A stretch of DNA of 9,311 nucleotides. Origin: Candidatus Sulfotelmatobacter sp. Lineage in GTDB: Bacteria; Acidobacteriota; Terriglobia; Terriglobales; Acidobacteriaceae. Positions 1 to 6,900 of this stretch are shown in pieces; within the stretch, counting starts at the first letter, position 1; each line of letters begins with the position of its first letter. Under the pieces are notes generated by a model. The model was not told the origin of the DNA, ran no database searches, and saw only the letters and a list, made by a program, of their open reading frames with translations. The stretch covers positions 1-9,311 of the forward strand of contig JASHRB010000648.1 in the NCBI GenBank assembly GCA_030037575.1. The letters are read 5' to 3'. The position numbers and the translations under genes were made by a program.

Positions 1-198
1 CGGACCCGGAATTTCAGCTGCCCTGGTGGCGCCATCGCCAGTCCGCCAAGATTTGTCTGGGGGAATCTCTAAAGTTGATTTGGACGATGTTGGGAGGATG
101 ATACGATTTTCCCTGGCCGGATGCGGCACGAGATGGCGTGGCGGTTCGCGACTGCTTGTCCGGTTGTTGCCGAGCCCATCAGAAAAACCCCCAGTCAG

Positions 199-1401
199 AT
201 GGCTTCTGACCAGCACCTCACCATCAGCGTTTACGACAGTTTGGAGAGTCTGGAATCTTTACGCCCGGAGTGGGAAGCGCTGCTCGACGAATATCCTCTC
301 TCAACCACGTTCTCCACGTTCGAGTGGCTCGTCCCCTGGTGGCACGCCTTTGGCGGGAACGACCGTTTGCTGCTCCTTGCCTTCCGAGATGCTTCCTCGG
401 GGCTGGCTGGGTTGGCGCCGCTGGCCGTGACGCGCCGGCGTGTGGCCGGGTTGCCTTTTCGAGTTTTGCGGTTCCTGGGTGACGGAAGCCACGATTCAGA
501 CAACCTGGATATGCCGGTGCGTACCGGTTATGAAGACGCGTTCAGCCGCAGCCTGCTCGACTGGATGAGGCAAAACAGGAATCTCTGGGACATCTGCGAG
601 TTAAACACACTTCCCGCCAACTCTGCGACGGGTAAGACTCTGCGGAACCAGTTGGAGCTCCGCCGCTGGGTCTGCGTCACTTCAACCCGCCCCCAAACCG
701 TGGTGGAGCTGGCAGACACCTGGGAAGCTCACCTGAAAGGAATGTCAAGTAAGGAACGGGGCAAAATCGGGCTGCGAGCGCGGCGGCTGGAGAAAAAATA
801 CCAGGTCCAAATCCGCCGCTGTTCGGAAGAAGCGGAAATCGGCGTGATGCTGAGCTCGCTTTACCAGCTTCATGGCAAGAACTGGAATCGGAAGGGTTTG
901 CCCGGAACCTTGCATTCCCCGGCGCGCCGGCGATTCTACAACGAGTTGGCGCCGCTGTTGTTATGGCGACGAAGACTCGAATTCTGGGTACTGGAGATCA
1001 AGGGAAAGATTGTGGCCGCGCAGTTTGGTTTGCGCCACAAGACAACAGTTTTCTCATTACAGGAAGGCTTTGACCCGGATTTCGCTTCCGACAGCGTCGG
1101 CTATGTGCTGCGCAGCCAGGTCCTGAAGCGGCTCATTGCCGAAGGGGTTCGCCGCTACGATTTTCTCGGCGGTACGGACGACTCCAAGATGCGGTGGAAA
1201 GGGAAATTGAGGTACTACCTGAATTTGCACTTTGCCCGCCCGTTTTCTCGAGGGAGTCTTTACCTGAAGCTGAAATCCACGAGCAGACAGGCGAAGGACT
1301 GGCTGCGACGCCACTTGCCTGCTGGCGTGTGGAAAGGTTGGCAGAGCGCGCGCCGCTGGAAAGAAACTCAATGTCTACGAGCACCCGGCGCCAGGGGATG
1401 A
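199..1401 (+). CDS. CelD/FemAB-like GNAT family acyltransferase
   Basis: Predicted cytoplasmic acyltransferase of the GNAT superfamily, in the CelD/BcsL group often found in exopolysaccharide loci; it probably transfers an acyl group to a sugar or amino sugar, but substrate and donor are not readable. From the ATG at 199 it has 400 residues. The N-terminal half has the family pattern: a W-x-x-L stretch at 25-29, F-S-T-F-E-W-L at 38-44, and an A-P-L motif at 73-75. The C-terminal GNAT core holds K-I-V-A-A-Q-F-G (270-277), an S-V-G-Y-V-L turn (299-304) and the typical D-F-L-G-G-T-D-D-S-K-M-R-W block (321-333). An in-frame ATG at 121 would add 26 residues, but conserved sequence starts only after 199 and neither start has a good ribosome binding site. 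No signal peptide or membrane segment is seen. Its last 34 bases overlap the convergent sulfotransferase gene. Confidence 0.85.
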   Translation: MASDQHLTISVYDSLESLESLRPEWEALLDEYPLSTTFSTFEWLVPWWHAFGGNDRLLLLAFRDASSGLAGLAPLAVTRRRVAGLPFRVLRFLGDGSHDSDNLDMPVRTGYEDAFSRSLLDWMRQNRNLWDICELNTLPANSATGKTLRNQLELRRWVCVTSTRPQTVVELADTWEAHLKGMSSKERGKIGLRARRLEKKYQVQIRRCSEEAEIGVMLSSLYQLHGKNWNRKGLPGTLHSPARRRFYNELAPLLLWRRRLEFWVLEIKGKIVAAQFGLRHKTTVFSLQEGFDPDFASDSVGYVLRSQVLKRLIAEGVRRYDFLGGTDDSKMRWKGKLRYYLNLHFARPFSRGSLYLKLKSTSRQAKDWLRRHLPAGVWKGWQSARRWKETQCLRAPGARG

Positions 1402-2243
1402 CGTTCTACCTCTGCCGGCTGGACCGCGGCTGCCAATTCGTAGCCAACCGCGCGCATAACATCTCCCCATGCCGCCTCGATTTTTTCGACGCACGATTGG
1501 GGCAGGGCCGATTTCCAGCCTCCTGCCGTGGCCTTGTGCACAAAGGGCTTATCCTGCCGGGTCTTCCTCGTCTCCTTCCACTGCCGCGACTGTTGTTTTT
1601 CGAGAGTCCGCATGCGCTCAGCCGAGCTCAGGGCGACGGCGCGCGCGATGCGCTCCGGACTGGAGTCGAGGCCTAGAAACAAGGCAATCTTCGCGCTCTC
1701 CTGCTGAGTATTTGCGAGCATATCTTCGTATTTGAGCAGGCGAAAATTCTTCTGTCCGCCCCGCGTTGCCATCCAGCTAAGCACGTGATCGCGCCACGAC
1801 CCCGTCTTGGGCTCGCATTCCGACTCCATGAATCGTGGAAGAAATTCTTCCAGCGTGCAGGCCTCGCTGATCACCCTCCGCTTCAGTTGAAATTCGTAGT
1901 AGGAAAGCACAACGTCGCGGGGATCACGGACGATGTAGATTACTTTTTTGTATCGCGGATCAAAGCTCTCGTGGCTCTTAATGATGCGAGGCCGGGGAAA
2001 TCTGCGCAGCGCACGGTCGGTAACGTCGTAGATTTCAGGAATCCGCGATTCCAGCTGGCGGAAGTTGACGGGATGGTCGGGATCGATCAAGTTACACACC
2101 AGGAACCGAGTCCAGGTATTTCCCGAGCGCGGGAACGAGACCAGGAACGTGTCGTCCGGATAAACCGTGAGACCCCGAGCGGCGGCTTGCCGCTTCGTCA
2201 CCACGCGCGCGAAAGCCGCGAGCTGTTTTTTCAGATTCGACAT
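1368..2243 (-). CDS. PAPS-dependent sulfotransferase (sulfotransferase domain family)
   Basis: Transfers a sulfuryl group from PAPS to a hydroxyl or amine of an unknown acceptor, releasing PAP. The 291 residues carry the family's motifs in order: the 5'-phosphosulfate loop S-F-P-R-S-G-N-T-W (36-44), K-S-H at 89-91 with the likely catalytic His91, the 3'-phosphate motif R-D-P-R-D at 106-110 followed by Ser114, W-R-D-H-V-L-S-W (150-157), K-Y-E-D-M (171-175) and G-G-W-K near the C-terminus (241-244). Length and motif order match cytosolic-type sulfotransferases; no signal peptide or membrane segment is visible. The ATG at 2243 is preferred because a GAGGGA ribosome binding site lies 10 bases upstream; the frame could also open at a TTG at 2279. 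It is transcribed against its glycan-gene neighbours and diverges from the deacetylase gene, so it has its own promoter. The acceptor could be a glycan (favoured by context), lipid or small metabolite. Confidence 0.92.
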   Translation of the reverse strand: MSNLKKQLAAFARVVTKRQAAARGLTVYPDDTFLVSFPRSGNTWTRFLVCNLIDPDHPVNFRQLESRIPEIYDVTDRALRRFPRPRIIKSHESFDPRYKKVIYIVRDPRDVVLSYYEFQLKRRVISEACTLEEFLPRFMESECEPKTGSWRDHVLSWMATRGGQKNFRLLKYEDMLANTQQESAKIALFLGLDSSPERIARAVALSSAERMRTLEKQQSRQWKETRKTRQDKPFVHKATAGGWKSALPQSCVEKIEAAWGDVMRAVGYELAAAVQPAEVERHPLAPGARRH

Positions 2244-2464
2244 CGATTCGGCGTCCCTCAATTCATGCAATGATGGCAATAACGTCGAAGAATTCTTCTA
2301 CACTCATCGCAGATGTGGTCTGCCTCGCTAGGTTACCGCAAAAAGGGGCCGGCGCGTTGAACTGGGGAGCACGAACCTCACCCAAGAACCCGCCATGCTG
2401 TAACCATGTTGGCAACCTGTCTGTCCCAAGACTTGGGCAAGCTCGTTATGGGACACTACGCGCA
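2244..2464. promoter_or_regulatory. divergent control region between sulfotransferase and deacetylase genes
   Basis: This 221-base gap separates two genes reading away from each other, so both promoters should lie here. I could not fix convincing -35/-10 pairs by eye. Two symmetric sites stand out: a perfect 12-base palindrome GAAGAATTCTTC at 2287-2298, 44 bases upstream of the sulfotransferase ATG, and CCCAAG-A-CTTGGG at 2425-2437, 28 bases upstream of the deacetylase ATG. Each could bind a dimeric regulator, but sites of this size are also expected by chance a few times in a window this long. Confidence 0.45.
2254..2259 (-). promoter_or_regulatory. ribosome binding site of the sulfotransferase gene
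   Basis: Reads GAGGGA on the minus strand, 10 bases before the ATG at 2243. It favours that start over the in-frame TTG at 2279, which would add 12 poorly conserved residues. Confidence 0.6.
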
Positions 2465-3442
2465 ATGGCAGTGCGCGAATCCATGCTGCGTGTGCTGCAG
2501 AGGTGCGGCGTCTTTTCGCTCGCCCGCGCTCTGTCTGCGAAGATGCCGCGGATCCTGATGTATCACAACTTCTCCGGCCCCGGCTCGCTGGAAGCGGACG
2601 CCCTGAACGTAGAAGGAATCCGGCGGCAATTTGCTTACTTGCGTCGGCATTTTCGCGTTGTCTCCCTGGCGCAAATTGCTGAGCAACTTGCCGCCGGCCG
2701 TGAACTCCCTCCCAAGATGGTCGCACTCACCATTGATGACGGCAGACGCAACTGTTACGAGTTTCTGTTTCCCTTGCTCAAAGAGTTTGGGCTGCCTGTC
2801 ACTTTCTTTGTAGTGAGCTCGTACGTCGGCGGGGAAGCGTGGATCTGGACGGATAAGGTGCTCTGGCTGAGCGAACAGCTGAAACCCCCTGAGGAAGTCG
2901 TCGCCGGCAAGCTCGACGGGGTTTTTCGATCGCTGAATCGCATGCGACCGGCAGAGCGCGACGCAAGCATCGAGGCCATGGCCAGGAGCGTGGGCATAAC
3001 GATTCCGAAGATTCCTCCGCTCAAATACGCGCCTAGTTCCTGGGACGAACTCCGCGAGATGGCAGCTTCCGGTCTGGTGGAAATTGGCTCGCACACGGTC
3101 ACCCATCCGATTCTTTCAAGCATTACGGACGAAGAATCCTGGACCGAGATTAGGCGTTCCCGGGCGCAGATTGAGGAAAGGATTGGAGGAGAAGTGAGGT
3201 GTTTTTGTTATCCAAACGGTATGCCGGGAGATTTCCGCCCGAGCCAGGTGCGGCAGGTGCGCGAAGCAGGATATGCGTGTGCGGTGATCGCGCAATCCGG
3301 CCTTGTGCAAAACGGTTGCGATTCTTATCAAATGCCGCGCCTGGGGATGGCGCGCAAGGTAAGCCCCCTGGACGTCGCCAAAGCGCTCGATGGCGTCGCT
3401 TATTACCAGCAGCGATTTGGAACGCGGCGGCTGGCGGAGTAG
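2465..3442 (+). CDS. polysaccharide deacetylase (NodB homology, carbohydrate esterase 4)
   Basis: Predicted metal-dependent de-N- or de-O-acetylase acting on a polysaccharide or lipid-linked sugar. From the ATG at 2465 it has 325 residues. It opens with the R-I-L-M-Y-H-N-F stretch (29-36) typical of this group, followed by NodB motif 1 as T-I-D-D-G (89-93; Ile where Phe is common) with Asp91 and Asp92, then P-V-T-F-F-V (111-116). Motif 2 is S-H-T-V-T-H (209-214), giving the metal-binding His210 and His214. C-F-C-Y-P-N-G at 246-252 is the later substrate-groove motif. The frame is open upstream to 2270, but the extra 65 residues look like non-coding sequence and would run across the divergent promoter region. 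No clear signal peptide is seen with the chosen start, so it may act in the cytoplasm or have a missed start. A 55-base gap to the methyltransferase gene suggests co-transcription. Confidence 0.9.
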   Translation: MAVRESMLRVLQRCGVFSLARALSAKMPRILMYHNFSGPGSLEADALNVEGIRRQFAYLRRHFRVVSLAQIAEQLAAGRELPPKMVALTIDDGRRNCYEFLFPLLKEFGLPVTFFVVSSYVGGEAWIWTDKVLWLSEQLKPPEEVVAGKLDGVFRSLNRMRPAERDASIEAMARSVGITIPKIPPLKYAPSSWDELREMAASGLVEIGSHTVTHPILSSITDEESWTEIRRSRAQIEERIGGEVRCFCYPNGMPGDFRPSQVRQVREAGYACAVIAQSGLVQNGCDSYQMPRLGMARKVSPLDVAKALDGVAYYQQRFGTRRLAE

Positions 3443-3484
3443 TGTTCTTCCAATTCATGAACCATGAAGGACACGAAGCCATAC

Positions 3485-3493
3485 GGAGGAGGG
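3485..3493 (+). promoter_or_regulatory. strong ribosome binding site of the methyltransferase gene
   Basis: GGAGGAGGG lies just before the ATG at 3498, with the first GGAGG spaced 8 bases from it. It is the clearest Shine-Dalgarno sequence in the window and fixes the start. Confidence 0.85.
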
Positions 3494-3497
3494 AGTC

Positions 3498-4262
3498 ATG
3501 GCGCAGGCAAATCTGTCTGAGCGCGATCGGGCGGAGATCAAGCGGAGCGCAGCCGAGGCCGCCAGGATTGCTCTTGCTCCAGTCGAAGTCGACCGCTACT
3601 TGAATCCCCCCGCCACTACTCCTTACGGGCTCGAATATGCCTTCTTCCTGCTGGGCGATGTCAAAGGAAAAACAGTTCTCGACCTCGGATGCGGCACGGG
3701 TGAGAATCTGATTCCCCTGGTCAAGCGCGGCGCGCGCGTTATCGCGATGGATATTTCACCGCAACTGGTGGCTCTGGCATGGCGCCGGCTGGAAAGTTAC
3801 GGAATGAGCGATGCCGGCGCGATCGTAAGAGTGGGTTCAGCCTACGAGACCGGATTACCCGATGAATCGGTCGACCTTGTGTTTTCGATGGCGCTGCTTC
3901 ACCATCTTGACCTGCCGCGGGCGCGGCAGGAAATTTATCGGGTGCTTCATCCGGGAGGCCTCTTCATTTTGCGTGAGCCGATTCGTTTCTCGCGCACCAT
4001 GAATTTTCTGCGCAAGCTCTTCCCGGCGCCCAAAGCCGATATCTCCGACTACGAACATCCCATGACCCGAGCCGAATTGGCGGTGGTGACGAACGGGTTC
4101 ACAGTGTTGGCGGAGCGCACTTTCAGGCTCCCGTTTGTGCCTCTTATGGTCTGGTCAGGCCTGTTCCGCAAGCGGGTATGGCGCGTGGATCGCTGGCTCC
4201 TTCAGCATTTTCCAAAGCTGGAGCACTTCGCGACCGGCAAAGTGATGAGTCTGCGCAAGTGA
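3498..4262 (+). CDS. class I SAM-dependent methyltransferase
   Basis: Cytoplasmic methyltransferase of the Methyltransf_11/25 type, 254 residues. SAM-binding motif I reads V-L-D-L-G-C-G-T-G-E-N-L (60-71); the acidic residue at the end of strand 2 is Asp85 in A-M-D-I-S. D-L-V-F-S at 126-130 and A-L-L-H-H-L (132-137) form the motif II region, and V-L-H-P-G-G-L-F-I-L-R-E-P (149-161) is motif III. The N-terminal cap of about 55 residues and the C-terminal part after 190 are where substrate specificity would lie; neither is diagnostic. Small-molecule or sugar methylation is the usual job of this group, and the position 55 bases after a polysaccharide deacetylase makes a sugar, lipid carrier or glycan intermediate a reasonable guess. 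A quinone or lipid methyltransferase cannot be excluded. The GGAGG ribosome binding site supports good expression. Confidence 0.9.
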   Translation: MAQANLSERDRAEIKRSAAEAARIALAPVEVDRYLNPPATTPYGLEYAFFLLGDVKGKTVLDLGCGTGENLIPLVKRGARVIAMDISPQLVALAWRRLESYGMSDAGAIVRVGSAYETGLPDESVDLVFSMALLHHLDLPRARQEIYRVLHPGGLFILREPIRFSRTMNFLRKLFPAPKADISDYEHPMTRAELAVVTNGFTVLAERTFRLPFVPLMVWSGLFRKRVWRVDRWLLQHFPKLEHFATGKVMSLRK

Positions 4263-4314
4263 CTTTTCTCAGCGATGCCCCGGCATCCGCTGAGATACGG
4301 CGGTTTCTCCTGGG

Positions 4315-4335
4315 TGCCCGGCCCAAAGCCGGGCA
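4315..4335 (+). terminator. GC-rich hairpin after the methyltransferase gene, possible terminator
   Basis: TGCCCGGC and GCCGGGCA form a perfect 8-base stem around the loop CCAAA, starting 53 bases after the methyltransferase stop codon. The position suits a terminator or a 3'-end stabiliser for the deacetylase-methyltransferase transcript. No run of T follows, so it is not a textbook intrinsic terminator. Confidence 0.4.
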
Positions 4336-4687
4336 GTGCGGACCCGGAATTACTAAGCTTCAAAGCGTTTCCCGTTTGCAAGATTTTTTTCATGGCATCT
4401 ATGCGGCCACGGCTGTTAGTTGAGCTGTCACGGCGTAAGTTTGGCAACGGTGGAGCATGGAGCGCTGAGATAGCAACGATGGTCTTGCGACCGGTGGAGG
4501 TTTCACGGCAACGATTTCCGCGTCTATCGACGCAAACAAGGGGAAGCGAAAAGGGCCTCTGACCTGGCGTCGACTACGCCGGGGAATTTCCGACCTACAC
4601 CGTGAACGGTGGTTTCGGCGTGCAAGACACTGCCTTTCAGGGTCGCCGGCGACCTGGCCCTGATGTTTAGCGATAGACTCTTCTATG

Positions 4688-4755
4688 GGCGTTCTCCTGC
4701 GTATCGCTATTGGGTTTGGGAATGAACCTGCAATGATACGCAGCTGGGGAACGCC
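4688..4755 (+). repeat. 68-base imperfect inverted repeat / bulged hairpin
   Basis: The arms 4688-4712 and 4731-4755 pair almost completely. Ten outer pairs (4688-4697 with 4746-4755, one of them T-G, a wobble in plus-strand RNA) are followed by eight pairs (4698-4705 with 4735-4742) and four more (4709-4712 with 4731-4734). The three blocks are offset by a 3-base GCT bulge on the right arm (4743-4745) and another GCT bulge on the left arm (4706-4708). Within the 18-base centre, GGTT at 4713-4716 can pair with AACC at 4725-4728. That is 21 Watson-Crick pairs plus one wobble, far beyond chance. It may be a structured RNA or leader, a small palindromic repeat element, or a leftover of a mobile element. 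Confidence 0.75.
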
Positions 4756-4885
4756 TTAGATCCTGAGTTAGCAGGTTTCCGGAAGACGAATACGATTTCA
4801 GGAGGCGCGAACGAAGGGGCTTTGGCTAAAGCTGATTGCCAACGGCTGATAGTGAAAGCTTATCGAAGTGGTCTTAGTTGCGGCT

Positions 4886-6019
4886 ATGCCGCGCTATGCT
4901 ATGAGGAATTTAGTCGCTAGCTTGGCACACCGCTTTTGCGGGAACAGGACATTAGTATTGCGTGGGCGGATTCCTTCTCTGGACGGGCTTCGGGGGTTAT
5001 CAATCCTCTTCGTTCTGTACGGTCATGGCGTGGCTACCCAAGGCTTTCCTTTCACGCACTCCCTCGGCCTAGCCGAAGCCGGAGTGAGAACCTTTTTTAT
5101 CATCTCCGGATTTCTTATCACCTTCCTGCTGCTGAAGGAATGGGATTCTACTGGCGGAATTTCACTCAAGGCCTTTTACCGCCGGCGCATTCTGCGCATC
5201 TTCCCCGCGTTTTATACGTACTGGGCGGTGATTCTTGCTCTGGTCCTGACGGGCCTATTGGCGATTCCGCAGAAAGCGGTAGTGTGCGCGGCAACCTACA
5301 CCGTTAATTATCTTGTGGACCGGGGTTGGTATCTTGGCCATCTCTGGTCGCTCGCCGTGGAAGAACAGTTTTATGCCCTGTGGCCGCTCACCATCTTTCT
5401 GCTCGGGCGGCGGCGCGCTTTCTGGGTGGCCGGAGCTGTGCTGCTCCTAGTTCCATGGATTCGCATCGCCCAGTTTCGTTTTATCCCATCTCATCGCTTA
5501 GGGATTACGGAGGAGTTCCACACCATCGCCGACTGCATCGCGACGGGATGCCTGCTGGCTGGACTTCAGAGCTGGCTGTGGAGCAAGCAGCGATATCGCC
5601 GATTCCTCAGTTCCAGCCAGTTTTGGCTGGCGCCTCTCATGGCTGTAGCTGCGGTGATCGCCGGTGTTCATCCCCGGGTGAAATGGCTGGTCGGGATACC
5701 AGTCTTCAACCTCTCGGTGGCGCTGTGCCTTGATCGGTGGACACGATTTCCCGAGGCAGACCTGATCGCGAAAATGCTCAACTGGAAACCACTGGCCTTC
5801 GTGGGCGTGTTGAGTTACTCCCTCTACTTGTGGCAGCAGCCGTTCATGGATCCAGTTGGACACCGTCTCTGGACACGATTCCCGATCAACCTGGCGTTCG
5901 CATTTCTGATGGCTCTGGCCTCGTACTATTTAATTGAGCGGCCGTTTCTGGCCTTGCGCTACAAATCCCGTCCGGCGGTCCCCAGTCTCAAGTCGAAGCC
6001 AGTGGTGGCGGATCCTTGA
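4886..6019 (+). CDS. membrane acyltransferase, OafA/YrhL (acyltransferase 3) family
   Basis: Integral inner-membrane O-acyltransferase that would add an acetyl or similar group to an extracytoplasmic glycan or lipid-linked sugar. From the ATG at 4886 it has 377 residues with about ten hydrophobic segments, the family's usual size. Family signatures: S-L-D-G-L-R-G (31-37) followed by Y-G-H-G with the likely catalytic His47, G-V-R-T-F-F-I-I-S-G-F-L-I-T (66-79), the basic F-Y-R-R-R-I-L-R-I-F-P loop (98-108), and H-L-W-S-L-A-V-E-E-Q-F-Y-A-L-W-P (152-167). There is no fused periplasmic SGNH domain. The start is uncertain: a GTG at 4868 and an ATG at 4901 are in frame and none has a clear ribosome binding site. 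A 620-base gap precedes it, so it is probably transcribed separately from the methyltransferase gene. O-antigen, capsule or exopolysaccharide acylation fits the neighbours; macrolide- or peptidoglycan-type substrates are less likely. Confidence 0.9.
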   Translation: MPRYAMRNLVASLAHRFCGNRTLVLRGRIPSLDGLRGLSILFVLYGHGVATQGFPFTHSLGLAEAGVRTFFIISGFLITFLLLKEWDSTGGISLKAFYRRRILRIFPAFYTYWAVILALVLTGLLAIPQKAVVCAATYTVNYLVDRGWYLGHLWSLAVEEQFYALWPLTIFLLGRRRAFWVAGAVLLLVPWIRIAQFRFIPSHRLGITEEFHTIADCIATGCLLAGLQSWLWSKQRYRRFLSSSQFWLAPLMAVAAVIAGVHPRVKWLVGIPVFNLSVALCLDRWTRFPEADLIAKMLNWKPLAFVGVLSYSLYLWQQPFMDPVGHRLWTRFPINLAFAFLMALASYYLIERPFLALRYKSRPAVPSLKSKPVVADP

Positions 6020-6900
6020 AATACTCACCCACTGCCTCGCCTCGAAACACTGCCCGGTCAGAGTTAACGGGCCGGCTCGGCCAGGCGCAGGTGTGGTTCC
6101 ACCAGGGCAATCAGATCGTGCTTTCAAATGCGGTCCGCTGGCCAGCAGGCTACCACCCTCAAACCGGACACCGTCTTGCTCAGTAAGAAACGTGGAAGCT
6201 ACTCCGGGCAAAGGTCTCGCAGTTCTAAGGAAGTAACGCGAGGTCCTCCCCGGGGCCGAACGATCATGCTGCTCGATTCCGATGAGTGCGACGTTGTCGT
6301 GGTGGCTTTTCGCAGCGGAACCCGGCGCCAACCATCTCGACACGGTACCGGCTGCCGCAGATTCTCGTACGAGACGGGATTGAGCCGCAAACGCGTGACC
6401 TTCGGCGGAATCTGCTTCATGACGCCTTAGGTAGGAGATCTTGGCAAGCTGGGAAGCCTCGGTCGCGGTCCCAGAATCACCCAGCAGCGCAAATTCATAA
6501 GCTGGCTTCTGATCTGGAGATCACTGACCGGGTTTGGACGCGATACAGGGCGAGTGCGGCAGCGAACCGAAAAGGCTGGTATTCCATAAATGGTCCGCCC
6601 GTGAACATCGTGAATGTGGTGAACGTTATTAAAGCCTACCAGCAAACCAAAACAAGTCTGCTGCATCCACAGTGTTTCATGTCTTTATTTCGTGCACGGG
6701 TCGGTCAATAGAAGGCCGCATCAGGCACACTGGATTCTGTTCAGCGATGAGAGCGAAATATTCAGCGAGCTTCTTCAGGCATCTGGTGTTCCGTCTCTAA
6801 AATAACTTTACAACCATTCACTTTCTCCAGAATCGTTTCAACGCTCGCGGTCCCAGCACCTTGCTTGGCTGGATTGTAAAGTCATGTTTGAGACACTACA
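6020..6900. other. 880-base gene-poor stretch with decayed sequences
   Basis: This lies between two convergent transcription units. I see no intact gene. It holds the degenerate HNH frame at 6199-6420 (minus) and a possible transposase-tail fragment at 6490-6540 (plus). It also has three imperfect 9-base units beginning GTGAA at 6601-6627, and a 9-base inverted repeat (6805-6813 with 6874-6882) of a size expected by chance. A plus-strand frame from about 6022 to 6186 has coding-like codon use but no family I can name. The stretch reads as a graveyard of small mobile or accessory genes. Confidence 0.5.
6199..6420 (-). pseudogene. degenerate HNH endonuclease-like reading frame
   Basis: The 73-residue frame starts at the ATG at 6420 with AAGG 6 bases upstream. 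It follows the layout of small stand-alone HNH nucleases: L-R-L-N-P-V-S-Y-E-N-L-R at 11-22, then R-D-G-W-R at 28-32, about 20 residues on I-V-R-P-R-G-G-P, then L-E-L-R-D-L-C-P-E ending at the TAG at 6199. In working relatives the W-R is followed by the first zinc-binding C-x-x-C, the middle has a catalytic H-H or D-H, and L-C-x-x-C-H closes the domain. Here the first Cys pair and the catalytic His are gone, and a stop codon falls where the last Cys-His should be. I infer a dead copy. The match is from memory of family patterns, so the call is moderate; a chance frame remains possible. Confidence 0.5.

Larger units (their letters stand above)
4263..4885. other. gene-free stretch before the membrane acyltransferase
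   Basis: About 620 bases without a convincing gene. It contains the possible terminator hairpin at 4315-4335, a 14-base perfect palindrome at 4641-4654, the long bulged hairpin at 4688-4755, and an AGGAGG sequence at 4800-4805 that is not correctly placed for any start codon of the next gene. Short stretches in two different frames (around 4493-4560 and 4572-4666) have protein-like composition, which could mean a decayed gene, but I recognise no family. The promoter of the membrane acyltransferase should lie here; I could not locate it. Confidence 0.5.

Noticed and set aside
1..13. The first 13 bases of the window (CGGACCCGGAATT) recur at 4339-4351, just after the hairpin at 4315-4335, suggesting a dispersed repeat cut by the left edge.
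   Set aside because: A 13-base match is expected about once by chance in a window this long. Bases left of position 1 would be needed to see whether the hairpin also precedes the first copy.
2270..2464. Upstream extension of the deacetylase frame, adding 65 residues.
   Set aside because: The extra residues have no signal peptide or family similarity, cross the divergent promoter region, and conserved sequence begins only after the ATG at 2465.
4275..4562. Open frame of 95 codons after the methyltransferase gene.
   Set aside because: It runs through the 4315-4335 hairpin, has no ribosome binding site and unnatural composition. It is probably chance in GC-rich DNA.
4822..4920. Possible 32-codon leader peptide (TTG start) overlapping the start of the membrane acyltransferase gene.
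   Set aside because: The AGGAGG at 4800-4805 is too far from the TTG, and the peptide resembles nothing known and shows no attenuator pattern.
6286..6711. Open plus-strand frame of 141 codons in the gene-poor stretch.
   Set aside because: No recognisable protein as a whole and no ribosome binding site; it overlaps the HNH remnant in antisense. Only the short 6490-6540 part resembles a known family.
6805..6882. Nine-base inverted repeat ACTTTACAA / TTGTAAAGT downstream of the CysQ-like gene, considered as a terminator or mobile-element end.
   Set aside because: The 60-base spacing is too large for a terminator, and repeats of this size and spacing are expected by chance two or three times here.
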